From Bacillota bacterium (lineage in GTDB: Bacteria > Bacillota > Bacilli > Bacillales > Bacillaceae_J), in contig JAEWMK010000262.1 of assembly GCA_023457235.1 (NCBI GenBank), forward strand, positions 1 through 17,779: a stretch of 17,779 nt of DNA, read 5' to 3'. A program made the translations under genes and the position numbers. The notes beneath the pieces are model-generated. The model did not search any database, had not been told where the DNA came from, and saw only the letters and a list, made by a program, of their open reading frames with translations. This document shows, in pieces, positions 1 to 7,449 of this stretch. Position 1 is the first letter of the stretch, and each line of letters opens with the position of its first letter.

Positions 1-210
1 AAGCTCATCCATACCAAATACTTCTGTAACCAAGCCTAAACCTTTGGATATTTTTAAAGTTTCCCCATCTGTCACAACAATTCCTGAACCTTCTTGGCCA
101 CGGTGTTGAAGACTGTGAAGGCCGTAATAGGCTAATTGTGCGGCGTCAGGGTGTCCCCATACTCCAAATACTCCACATTCCTCATTTAAGCCTTTGATTT
201 CAGCAAGCAT
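1..210 (-). CDS. purF: Amidophosphoribosyltransferase PurF, N-terminal part (cut by window edge)
   Basis: This is the first 70 codons of PurF, which makes 5-phosphoribosylamine from PRPP and glutamine in the first committed step of purine synthesis. The visible protein starts MLAEIKGLNEE followed by Cys12 in ECGVFG. In the Bacillus enzymes an 11-residue propeptide is removed to expose this cysteine as the N-terminal nucleophile of the glutaminase domain, and the length matches exactly here. The HSLQHRGQEGSGI motif of Ntn amidotransferases follows at about residues 32-44. The ATG at 210 has AAAGGAG six bases upstream and lies inside the end of purL (25-nt overlap), as expected for translational coupling. 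The gene runs off the left edge, so the phosphoribosyltransferase domain and the [4Fe-4S] cysteines of the family cannot be checked. Confidence 0.97.
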   Translation of the reverse strand, partial: MLAEIKGLNEECGVFGVWGHPDAAQLAYYGLHSLQHRGQEGSGIVVTDGETLKISKGLGLVTEVFGMDEL

Positions 211-2417
211 GGTATAGCTCCTTTCCAAGCGTCCTTAAGCTGTTCCGTATTAGCAGATATCAACTCTACTTCTTTTTCGTCAACGAATGTTAACATACCC
301 GTTTGTGTAACTTCACCTATTAAACTAGCATCTTTAACAATCGCTTCAAATTGCTCTTTGTTTTCCTTTTTAACTGTCACGATAAATCGTGATTGTGTTT
401 CACTGAATAATGCTGTTACTGCATCGCCTTTGATTTGGACATCGGCACCTAATTTGTCATCATTCATTAAACATTCAGCTATCGCAACAGCTAATCCGCC
501 TTCTGCAATATCATGTGCTGATTGAACAAGTCCTGATTTAATGGCAGATAATAATTGTTGTTGGCGTCCGACTTCCACTTCAAGATCGAGTTCTGGTGCT
601 TTTCCGTAGATTTTTCCTTCAAGCATCTTTTGTAATTCACTGCCGCAGAATTCTGGCTTAGCTTCACCAATTACATAAATTTGATCTCCAGCTTGTTTGA
701 AGCTTTGAGTTGTAATATGTTCAAGATCTTCAATTAAACCAACCATACCTACTACAGGTGTCGGGTAAATTGCTTCCCCATTTGTTTCATTGTAAAGTGA
801 AACGTTACCTCCGATAACCGGTGCATTTAATGCCTCACATGCTGCACTCATTCCATCGGTTGCCTTTTCAAGCTGCCAGAAGATTTCAGGCTTTTCCGGA
901 TTTCCAAAGTTTAAGCAGTCCGTAATCGCGAGTGGCTCACCACCGGAGCACACAATATTACGTGCTGCTTCACTGACGGCAATTTTTCCTCCTACTTCCG
1001 GGTCAAGGTACAAGTAGCGTGAGTTACAATCCGTTGTCATTGCTAATGCTTTTCTTGTACCGCGAATTCTTAGTACAGCTGCATCAGAGCCCGGTGCAAC
1101 TACTGTATTTGTACGAACCATATAATCATATTGATCATATACATATTCCTTGCTTGCAATTGTAGGCTGACTTAATAACTGTACAAGCGTTTCTTTATAA
1201 TCTGTTACTGTTGGAACGTAAGGAGACATGCTTTGGAATTCACCATAATATGCCGGTTCTTTAGATGGCTTATGATAAACTGGCGCATCCTCAGCAAGTG
1301 CATCTACCGGAACGTCTGCGACTACTTCACCTTTATGGTATAAGCGAAGTTTTTTATCATCAGTTACTTTTCCAATCGCTGTTGCTTCAAGACCATATTT
1401 ATGGCAAATATCAATAATCTCTTGTTCACGGCCTTTTTGAACGACTAAAAGCATACGTTCTTGTGATTCAGAAAGCATCATTTCATAAGCAGTCATGCCT
1501 GTTTCCCGCTGCGGCACTAGATCTAAATTCATTTCAATACCGGAGCCAGCTTTACTTGCCATCTCACTAGATGACGATGTTAAGCCAGCAGCACCCATAT
1601 CTTGAATACCAACTAGAGCGTCAGATTTAATAATTTCTAAGCATGCTTCAAGAAGTAGTTTCTCCATAAATGGGTCGCCTACTTGAACAGCTGGACGTTT
1701 TGCTTCAGATGCCTCGCTTAATTCCTCTGAGGCAAATGTTGCTCCGTGAATACCGTCACGGCCTGTTGATGCCCCTACATAAATAACGGTATTACCAACA
1801 CCTTTTGCCTGGCCTTTTTTAATATCTTCATGATTAATTAATCCTACGCACATCGCGTTTACGAGTGGGTTTCCTTCATAAGATGGATCGAATTGAATCT
1901 CTCCACCGACAGTTGGAATTCCGATACAATTTCCGTATCCCGCAATCCCATGAACAATTTCTTCAAAAAGATATTTCATGCGCGGTGTTGTGAGCTCTCC
2001 AAAACGAAGTGAATCTAAGATGGCAATGGGACGCGCGCCCATTGAAAAGACGTCGCGGATAATTCCGCCAACACCAGTTGCTGCCCCTTGATACGGTTCA
2101 ATCGCTGATGGATGGTTATGACTTTCTATTTTAAAAACGACAGCTTGTTGGTCACCAATATCAACAATACCGGCACCTTCTCCAGGTCCTTGTAATACAC
2201 GTTCACCTTTTGTTGGGAACTTTCTTAAGACCGGCTTTGAGTTTTTGTAACTGCAATGCTCTGACCACATTACAGAAAATAAACCTAGTTCTGTATAATT
2301 AGGAAGGCGTCCAAGAATTTTTTCAACCAATACAAATTCTTCATCACTCAATCCCATTTCGCGATAGATAGCTTCTTCTTTAATTTGCGCTGCTGTTGGT
2401 TCAAGAAGTAACGACAT
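186..2417 (-). CDS. purL: Phosphoribosylformylglycinamidine synthase subunit PurL
   Basis: This 743-residue protein is the small-type PurL, the ATP-dependent synthetase subunit that converts FGAR to FGAM. It works in a complex with PurQ, which supplies ammonia, and PurS, both encoded immediately upstream. It has the AIRS/PurM-like duplicated fold. The catalytic His motif WSEHCSYKNSK is at about residues 51-61 (His54). The ESHNHPSAIEPYQGAATG nucleotide/substrate motif is at about 98-115, a GDPFMEKLLLEA stretch is at about 250, and HDIAEGGLAVA lies near the C terminus. Length and motifs are normal for a Gram-positive PurL, with no frameshift. The ATG at 2417 follows GGAGGGAAGCAC and overlaps the end of purQ by 17 nt; its own end overlaps purF by 25 nt. 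Expression should follow the purE promoter. Confidence 0.98.
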   Translation of the reverse strand: MSLLLEPTAAQIKEEAIYREMGLSDEEFVLVEKILGRLPNYTELGLFSVMWSEHCSYKNSKPVLRKFPTKGERVLQGPGEGAGIVDIGDQQAVVFKIESHNHPSAIEPYQGAATGVGGIIRDVFSMGARPIAILDSLRFGELTTPRMKYLFEEIVHGIAGYGNCIGIPTVGGEIQFDPSYEGNPLVNAMCVGLINHEDIKKGQAKGVGNTVIYVGASTGRDGIHGATFASEELSEASEAKRPAVQVGDPFMEKLLLEACLEIIKSDALVGIQDMGAAGLTSSSSEMASKAGSGIEMNLDLVPQRETGMTAYEMMLSESQERMLLVVQKGREQEIIDICHKYGLEATAIGKVTDDKKLRLYHKGEVVADVPVDALAEDAPVYHKPSKEPAYYGEFQSMSPYVPTVTDYKETLVQLLSQPTIASKEYVYDQYDYMVRTNTVVAPGSDAAVLRIRGTRKALAMTTDCNSRYLYLDPEVGGKIAVSEAARNIVCSGGEPLAITDCLNFGNPEKPEIFWQLEKATDGMSAACEALNAPVIGGNVSLYNETNGEAIYPTPVVGMVGLIEDLEHITTQSFKQAGDQIYVIGEAKPEFCGSELQKMLEGKIYGKAPELDLEVEVGRQQQLLSAIKSGLVQSAHDIAEGGLAVAIAECLMNDDKLGADVQIKGDAVTALFSETQSRFIVTVKKENKEQFEAIVKDASLIGEVTQTGMLTFVDEKEVELISANTEQLKDAWKGAIPCLLKSKA

Positions 2418-3087
2418 GTGCTTCCCTCCATTTTTTCAAGATTGATTTAAATAGTTTAAGTCCGTCTGCACTGCCTAATAATTCATCAACAGCACGTTCT
2501 GGATGAGGCATCATGCCTAATACGTTTCCTTTTTCATTGATAATTCCGGCAATGTCAGCTTTAGAACCGTTCGGATTCGTGCCATGGTAACGGAAGACAA
2601 TTCGGTTGTTTTCTTCTAGTTCTTTTAAAGTCTCATCATCACATTCATAGTTTCCTTCACCATGAGCGATTGGAACTGAGATAATTTCTGACTGTTCATA
2701 ACCGCTTGTAAACATGGTGCTATTGTTAACAACTTCAAGATCTACTGGACGACACATAAATTTCAAATTATTGTTGCGCTTCATCGCACCTGGAAGAAGT
2801 CCAGATTCCAGTAATACTTGGAAGCCATTACATACTCCCAAGACCGGCTTTCCTTCACCAGCTGCCTGTATAACAGCTTCCATAATGTTTGAGAAACGAG
2901 CGATGGCTCCACAACGTAGATAGTCTCCATAAGAGAATCGACCTGGCAGTAGAATCGCATCAAATCTGCTCAAATCTGCTTCTGTATGCCAAACGTATTC
3001 TACTTCTTCCCCTAATTCATCTTTAATGGCATGATACATATCGACATCACAATTGGACCCTGGAAAAACGATCACTGCGAATCTCAC
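2401..3087 (-). CDS. purQ: Phosphoribosylformylglycinamidine synthase glutaminase subunit PurQ
   Basis: This 228-residue class I glutamine amidotransferase releases ammonia from glutamine for PurL. The catalytic triad is visible: Cys86 in GVCNGFQ, and His195 and Glu197 in MMPHPERAVDELLG. The start is a GTG at 3087, whose GTGA overlaps the purS stop, with AGGAGG about 10 nt upstream. One departure stands out. The motif that reads PGGFSYGDYLRCG in relatives reads PGRFSYGDYLRCG here, with Arg50 (codon CGA, 2938-2940) in place of glycine. In class I amidotransferases this Gly-Gly strand lines the oxyanion hole. A single G-to-C change from GGA would explain it, so it is either real or a base error. 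The rest of the protein looks intact and it sits in its normal place between purS and purL. Confidence 0.97.
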   Translation of the reverse strand: MRFAVIVFPGSNCDVDMYHAIKDELGEEVEYVWHTEADLSRFDAILLPGRFSYGDYLRCGAIARFSNIMEAVIQAAGEGKPVLGVCNGFQVLLESGLLPGAMKRNNNLKFMCRPVDLEVVNNSTMFTSGYEQSEIISVPIAHGEGNYECDDETLKELEENNRIVFRYHGTNPNGSKADIAGIINEKGNVLGMMPHPERAVDELLGSADGLKLFKSILKKWREAHVVTS

Positions 3088-3338
3088 TGAGCGACGACCT
3101 CCTCGATTTCATAACGATAATCTTCAATGACTGGATTTGCTAAAAGACGGTCACACATATCTTTTACTGTTTGTTCTACATCGGCTGTATTTTGATCAAG
3201 TGTCAGTTCTAAATATTTACCGATACGAACGTCGGTTACATCTTTGTAAGACATGCTGTGTAGTGAATTTTTTACTGCTGCACCTTGCGGATCTAAAACA
3301 CTTTCTTTTAATGTTACATATACCTTTACTTTGAACAT
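3084..3338 (-). CDS. purS: Phosphoribosylformylglycinamidine synthase subunit PurS
   Basis: This is an 84-residue protein of the PurS family, the small subunit that holds PurL and PurQ together for ammonia channelling in Gram-positive and archaeal FGAM synthases. It shows the usual pattern: an N-terminal beta strand (MFKVKVYVTLKESVLDPQG), a central VRIGKYLELTL strand, and a C-terminal NPVIEDYRYEIEEV segment. Length is typical for the family. The start at 3338 uses TAATG, so the purC stop and purS start share one base. AGGAGG lies 9-10 nt upstream, and the purS stop overlaps the purQ GTG. This tight coupling fits a fixed-ratio complex of PurS, PurQ and PurL. Confidence 0.96.
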   Translation of the reverse strand: MFKVKVYVTLKESVLDPQGAAVKNSLHSMSYKDVTDVRIGKYLELTLDQNTADVEQTVKDMCDRLLANPVIEDYRYEIEEVVAQ

Positions 3339-4051
3339 TAGTTTGCGCCTCCTAAACGTTTTAAAATTTCTTCATATGCATCTGTTAAGTTTCCTAAATC
3401 ACGGCGGAAAATATCTTTATCAAGCTTTTGATTTGTTTCTTTATCCCAAAGACGGCATGTGTCAGGTGAAATTTCATCAGCTAAAATCAACTCACCTTCT
3501 CTTGTTACACCGAATTCAAGCTTGAAATCTACTAATCTTACATTTCTTTCAGCAAAATATGGAGCCAAAATTTCATTTACTTTAAGGGCTATTTGTTTGA
3601 TTTTTTGCAGTTCTGCTTCGGTTGCAATTTCAAGAACTTGAATATGATCGTTATTAACGATCGGGTCGCCTAATTCGTCATTTTTATAGTAGAATTCAAC
3701 GATTGGAGTTTTTAAGTCCGTGCCTTCTTCTTTTCCTAATCTTTTTGAAAGGCTTCCCGCTACAATGTTGCGAACTACCACTTCAAGCGGAATGATTTTC
3801 ACTTTTTTTACAAGCTGCTCAGTTTCAGAAAGCTTTTTAACAAAGTGATTTTCAATACCTGCCTGCACTAATTTTTCAAAAAGCAATGTAGTAATTTGAT
3901 TATTCAAACGGCCTTTTCCGCTGATTTGCGCCTTTTTCTCACCATTAAAAGCAGTCGCGTCATCCTTGTACTCAACCCAAACAATATTCGCTTCCTCTGT
4001 GGCGTAAATTCTTTTTGCTTTGCCTTCGTATAACAACTGCCCTTTTTCCAT
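3338..4051 (-). CDS. purC: SAICAR synthase PurC
   Basis: This is phosphoribosylaminoimidazole-succinocarboxamide synthase, which joins CAIR and aspartate using ATP. At 237 residues it is the usual bacterial length. Family motifs are visible: LLYEGKAKRIY at residues 6-16 (nucleotide-binding loop), PLEVVVRNIVAGSLSKRLG in the middle, VDFKLEFG, and DEISPDTCRLWD towards the C terminus. The ATG at 4051 follows a GGGGGAAT ribosome binding site. Its stop shares a base with the purS start. In B. subtilis purB and purC are adjacent; here a dispersed repeat separates them, so this gene lacks direct translational coupling to purB. Confidence 0.98.
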   Translation of the reverse strand: MEKGQLLYEGKAKRIYATEEANIVWVEYKDDATAFNGEKKAQISGKGRLNNQITTLLFEKLVQAGIENHFVKKLSETEQLVKKVKIIPLEVVVRNIVAGSLSKRLGKEEGTDLKTPIVEFYYKNDELGDPIVNNDHIQVLEIATEAELQKIKQIALKVNEILAPYFAERNVRLVDFKLEFGVTREGELILADEISPDTCRLWDKETNQKLDKDIFRRDLGNLTDAYEEILKRLGGAN

Positions 4052-4098
4052 TAAAGATTCCCCCGTATTCGGAAATATGCGAAAATTCTCTTTATTAA

Positions 4099-4252
4099 TT
4101 GTCTAGCTACCGCGCCCAGCAACGAGACGGGCAAGCTCACCTCCCTACGATAAGTCAACATCGAATCGCTTCGCAATTCGCAGGATATCCTTTATCTCAG
4201 TCGATGAGCTCCAGTCCTGTCGTGCGCTGAACGGGCACTTCCGCTTTTCTTA
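4099..4252 (-). repeat. Structured dispersed repeat, family 1, copy A (about 155 bp) in the purB-purC gap
   Basis: This 154-bp element matches the copy at 10481-10635 in both ends (TTGTCTAGCT at the left, CGCTTTTCT then ATA at the right) and in two internal blocks (CTCCCTACGATAAGTCAAC and TCCTTTATCTCAGTCGA). It can fold on itself. GCCC..AGC near the left pairs with GCT..GGGC near the right, AGCTCA pairs with TGAGCT, and the middle makes a CGAATCGC/GCAATTCG hairpin with one mismatch. The minus-strand purB stop codon (4250-4252) is part of the repeat edge, in ATAAGAAAAGCG. The element is transcribed within the pur mRNA. No reading frame is seen in it, so I read it as a MITE-like or RNA-forming repeat, similar in size to known Bacillus intergenic repeats. 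The family assignment is inference. Confidence 0.85.
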
Positions 4253-5542
4253 TAGCCCTAATCGTTCAAAAATCATATCAACATGCTTGAGATGATAGTT
4301 ATAATCAAAGCAATCCTCAATTTCAGCAGGGCTTAGCTTGCTTGTGATTTTCTCTTCAGCTTCAACTAAAGTTCTGAATTGAACTTGTGTTTCCCATGCC
4401 TCCATTGCTTTTGGCTGCACAGTATCATAGGCTTCTTCTCTTGACATTCCTTTATCGATAAGTGCTAATAATACACGTTGAGAATAGATTAAACCAAATG
4501 TTCTTTCCATATTGCGTTTCATATTCTCAGGAAATACCGTTAAGTTTTTCACGATATTAGCGAAACGATTTAACATATAGTTCAATGCAATAGTTGCATC
4601 CGGTAAAATCACACGTTCTGCTGATGAATGAGAAATATCTCGCTCATGCCATAATGGTACGTTTTCGTAAGCTGTCATCATATATCCACGAATCAGACGA
4701 GCGAGTCCTGCCATATTTTCTGAACCGATTGGATTACGTTTATGCGGCATAGCTGAAGAACCTTTTTGACCTTTTGCAAAAAACTCTTCAACCTCCCTTG
4801 TTTCACTCTTTTGTAATCCACGAATTTCAACACCAAATTTTTCTATAGATGTTGCAATCAATGCCAGTGTTGACATATAGTCCGCATGACGGTCACGTTG
4901 CAATGTTTGGGTTGAAATAGGAGAAGCTTTTAAGCCTAAGTTTTCACATACATATTGTTCAACGAATGGATCGATGTTGGCGTAAGTCCCAACAGCTCCT
5001 GAGAGCTTACCAACTCGAATGCCATCTGCTGCGTTTTTAAAACGCTCTAAGTTGCGTTTCATTTCTTCATACCAAAGAGCAAGCTTCAAACCGAAAGTAG
5101 TTGGCTCAGCATGAACACCATGCGTACGGCCCATCATGACTGTTTTCTTATGTTCAATTGCTTTTTCTTTTAATATCTCAATAAAGCTCTCAATATCTTT
5201 TTGGAGAATGTCATTAGCTTGTTTTACTAAATAAGATAGTGCTGTATCAACTACGTCAGTTGATGTTAATCCGTAGTGAACCCATTTTCTTTCTTCACCA
5301 AGAGTTTCAGAAACGGCACGTGTAAATGCAACAACATCATGTCTTGTTTCCAGTTCGATTTCATTAATCCGATCAATATTGAAAGAAGCATTTTCACGTA
5401 GTTTTTTTACATCTTCTTTCGGTATTTCACCAAGCTCAGCCCAAGCCTCACAAGCTAAAATTTCAACCTCTAGCCATGCTTTAAACTTATTTTCCTCGGT
5501 CCAAATTGCTCCCATCTCAGGGCGGGTATAGCGCTCGATCAT
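4250..5542 (-). CDS. purB: Adenylosuccinate lyase PurB
   Basis: This 430-residue member of the fumarase/aspartase superfamily acts twice in purine synthesis. It splits SAICAR to AICAR plus fumarate, and adenylosuccinate to AMP plus fumarate. Visible signatures are ETRHDV with His68, TSTDVVDTALSY at about residues 93-104, GRTHGVHAEPT with His141, and the flexible catalytic loop GSSAMPHKRNPIGSE at 261-275 with Ser262/Ser263. These positions agree with the numbering of the B. subtilis enzyme. The ATG at 5542 has GGAGG nine bases upstream and lies 28 nt after purK. The stop TAA coincides with the first bases of the downstream repeat, but the C terminus (FERLGL) looks close to full length. Confidence 0.98.
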   Translation of the reverse strand: MIERYTRPEMGAIWTEENKFKAWLEVEILACEAWAELGEIPKEDVKKLRENASFNIDRINEIELETRHDVVAFTRAVSETLGEERKWVHYGLTSTDVVDTALSYLVKQANDILQKDIESFIEILKEKAIEHKKTVMMGRTHGVHAEPTTFGLKLALWYEEMKRNLERFKNAADGIRVGKLSGAVGTYANIDPFVEQYVCENLGLKASPISTQTLQRDRHADYMSTLALIATSIEKFGVEIRGLQKSETREVEEFFAKGQKGSSAMPHKRNPIGSENMAGLARLIRGYMMTAYENVPLWHERDISHSSAERVILPDATIALNYMLNRFANIVKNLTVFPENMKRNMERTFGLIYSQRVLLALIDKGMSREEAYDTVQPKAMEAWETQVQFRTLVEAEEKITSKLSPAEIEDCFDYNYHLKHVDMIFERLGL

Positions 5543-5570
5543 TAATTAATTCCTCCAAGTCATTCGATGT

Positions 5571-6704
5571 CTAGTTATTCCATATATTTAAGGCTTCATA
5601 TTTATCTAAAGCTTCTTCAATAGTATTTGCAAGAATATTGAGATGACCCATTTTTCGTTTTTCTTTTGCTTCCGCTTTTCCATATAAATGAAGCTTGCAA
5701 TCTGAAAATTGATCAATTTGCTCAAGAACAGGCTGGACGTGTTCACCTAATATATTAGCCATCACAACGGGCTTTAATAAATCAGGTTTCCCTAACGGCC
5801 AATCACAAACTGCACGTATATGCTGCTCAAATTGCGATGTCTCACAAGCATTAAGTGTATAATGTCCAGAGTTATGAGGTCTTGGTGCTAATTCATTAAT
5901 AAAAATTTCACCATCTGTTGTTAAAAACATTTCCACCGCTAAAGTACCGATCATATTAATTGATTTTGCAAGATTAATAGCTTTTTCAGTCGCTTTTTGG
6001 GCGATATGTGCATCTATTCTTGCGGGAACAATCGACTGGGAAAGAATATTTTCAACATGAATGTTTTCAGCTACCGAAAAAGTACTAACTTCACCTGATA
6101 CGCTTCTTGTGACGATTACTGAAATTTCCTTTTCAAAAGAAAGCCACATTTCCAACACGCATTGACCGTGTGAAAGAAGTTTTTCAGCTTCACTTATATT
6201 GCTTGTTTCTTTTATAACAACTTGACCTTTTCCGTCATAGCCGCCTCTGCATGTCTTTAACACAGCTGGCATTCCTAGCTTTTCAATTCCTACCTGTAAC
6301 TCTTCTATATTATTAACAAGAAAATAAGGGGCAACCTCAGCTCCGCTTCGAGCGATTGCCTTCTTTTCATTGGCACGATCTTGTGTAATTTTAATTAGCT
6401 CACTGCCTTGTGGCAAATAAGCATTTTCTTCAAGCCACTCTAAGACAATGTGATCTACATTCTCAAATTCATATGTAATCACATCACTGACCTCGGCTAA
6501 TTTCTTAGCTGCATCCAGATCATCATATGGCGCAACAATTTCGATATCGGATACTTGCGCACACGGGGAATCCTTTGTTGGTTCCATAACTGCCACCCGA
6601 TAGCCCATTTCCTTTGCGGCGATCGCCATCATTCGGCCCAATTGCCCGCCACCAATAATTCCGATCGTTTGTCCAGGTACTATTCTTTTAGCCAAGTTGA
6701 TCAC
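5571..6704 (-). CDS. purK: 5-(carboxyamino)imidazole ribonucleotide synthase PurK
   Basis: This 377-residue ATP-grasp enzyme makes N5-CAIR from AIR, ATP and bicarbonate, feeding PurE. The N-terminal domain has the GIIGGGQLGRMM loop (about residues 15-26). The ATP-grasp part shows AVLKTCRGGYDGKGQ (about 147-161), VEMFLTTDGEIFINELAPRPHNSGHYT and CETSQFEQHIRAVCDWPLG. The start is a GTG at 6704 (GTGATCAACTTG), 17 nt inside the end of purE. Its ribosome binding site is weak (GAAAG), so it probably relies on ribosomes ending purE. Start choice is supported because the next in-frame candidates fall within the conserved GGGQLG domain. Confidence 0.96.
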   Translation of the reverse strand: MINLAKRIVPGQTIGIIGGGQLGRMMAIAAKEMGYRVAVMEPTKDSPCAQVSDIEIVAPYDDLDAAKKLAEVSDVITYEFENVDHIVLEWLEENAYLPQGSELIKITQDRANEKKAIARSGAEVAPYFLVNNIEELQVGIEKLGMPAVLKTCRGGYDGKGQVVIKETSNISEAEKLLSHGQCVLEMWLSFEKEISVIVTRSVSGEVSTFSVAENIHVENILSQSIVPARIDAHIAQKATEKAINLAKSINMIGTLAVEMFLTTDGEIFINELAPRPHNSGHYTLNACETSQFEQHIRAVCDWPLGKPDLLKPVVMANILGEHVQPVLEQIDQFSDCKLHLYGKAEAKEKRKMGHLNILANTIEEALDKYEALNIWNN

Positions 6705-7179
6705 TACTTTCTAATACAGCATTTCGTGTTGCAATGCGTCTGTTTACTAAGCGTTCATCAATTTCAGGAAATTGTGTCCCTAAGATTTGAGCCGCTAATA
6801 AGCCAGCATTCATTGCACCGGCTTTTCCGATTGCAACTGTTGCCACCGGTACGCCTCCTGGCATTTGTACAATCGATAGCAATGAATCAAGTCCATTCAA
6901 CGACTTTGATTGGACCGGAACACCAATAACAGGTAATGTTGTTTTTGCCGCAACCATACCCGGTAAATGTGCCGCACCGCCGGCACCAGCGATGATAACT
7001 TTAATTCCTCTACCTTTTGCTGTTTCCGCATATTCAAACATTAAATCCGGTGTCCGATGGGCAGAAACTACTTTTTTCTCATAAGGAATTTGACATTCAT
7101 CTAAAATAGCACATGCATGTTCCATTGTAGGCCAATCAGATGTACTACCCATAATAACCCCAACTAAAGGTTGCTCCAT
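6688..7179 (-). CDS. purE: N5-CAIR mutase PurE, first gene of the purine operon
   Basis: This 163-residue class I PurE converts N5-CAIR to CAIR. The signature loops are VGVIMGSTSDWPTM (residues 6-19), SAHRTPD with His41, GAGGAAHLPGM (residues 66-75, His71), and the GVPVQSKSLNGLDSLLSIVQMPGGVPVATVAIG block typical of the family. The ATG at 7179 follows AGGAGG with normal spacing. It is the first gene after the leader with PurBoxes, promoter and guanine riboswitch, and it overlaps purK by 17 nt. A structured repeat lies in its untranslated leader, 28 nt upstream of the start codon. Confidence 0.98.
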   Translation of the reverse strand: MEQPLVGVIMGSTSDWPTMEHACAILDECQIPYEKKVVSAHRTPDLMFEYAETAKGRGIKVIIAGAGGAAHLPGMVAAKTTLPVIGVPVQSKSLNGLDSLLSIVQMPGGVPVATVAIGKAGAMNAGLLAAQILGTQFPEIDERLVNRRIATRNAVLESSDQLG

Positions 7180-7206
7180 GGAAAAAATCCTCCTACCTAT
7201 TAACTA

Positions 7207-7302
7207 AATTAATCAAATACGCCTTGGCGTATTTGCGCCCGGATTTTATCGAACTTGTTCGATAAACTTCATTTGAAAATCCGAGGCATCCGCCGGAGGC
7301 TT
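7207..7302. repeat. Structured dispersed repeat, family 2, copy 1 (96 bp) in the pur leader
   Basis: Compared by eye with 9048-9143, the two 96-bp stretches align without gaps with 13 differences. Both start AATTAATCAAAT and end GCATCCGCCGGAGGCTT. Here the fold is a perfect AAATACGCC/GGCGTATTT hairpin, a closing stem CGGATTTT/AAAATCCG holding the hairpin TATCGAAC-TT-GTTCGATA, and a TCCG/CGGA hairpin in the last block. It is followed by an arm pair (CTTTATTTTGCT and AGCAAAAATAAATAAAG, to 7329) that overlaps the U-tract of the riboswitch terminator. It has no coding capacity. It is transcribed as part of the pur leader when the riboswitch reads through. Confidence 0.85.
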
Positions 7303-7315
7303 TATTTTGCTCAGC

Positions 7316-7376
7316 AAAAATAAATAAAGTCCAGGGCAGATACTTTCATGAATGAGAAAGGAATCCACACCTGGAC
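7316..7376 (-). terminator. Riboswitch-controlled intrinsic terminator of the pur operon
   Basis: On the minus strand GTCCAGG (7370-7376) pairs with CCTGGAC (7329-7335), with an inner CTTTC/GAAAG pairing, followed by the T-rich run TTTATTTATTTTT. The upstream half contains CCTTTCTCAT (7352-7361), which can instead pair over 10 bp (one G-U) with ATGAGGAAGG at 7446-7455. That segment includes the 3' strand of aptamer helix P1. These mutually exclusive pairings form the terminator/antiterminator switch expected for a guanine-repressed leader. Confidence 0.85.
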
Positions 7377-7449
7377 ATGATTACATAAAGAAATAAAGAG
7401 AAATAGCCATTCCTTATGCAAGGGCCGTGTCACTGATGAAATATACCTT

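Noticed and set aside
186..3338. Frequent overlaps of pur genes (25, 17, 4 and 1 nt) as a possible sign of gene fusion or frameshift.
   Set aside because: Each gene has its own ribosome binding site and full family length; this is ordinary translational coupling as in B. subtilis.
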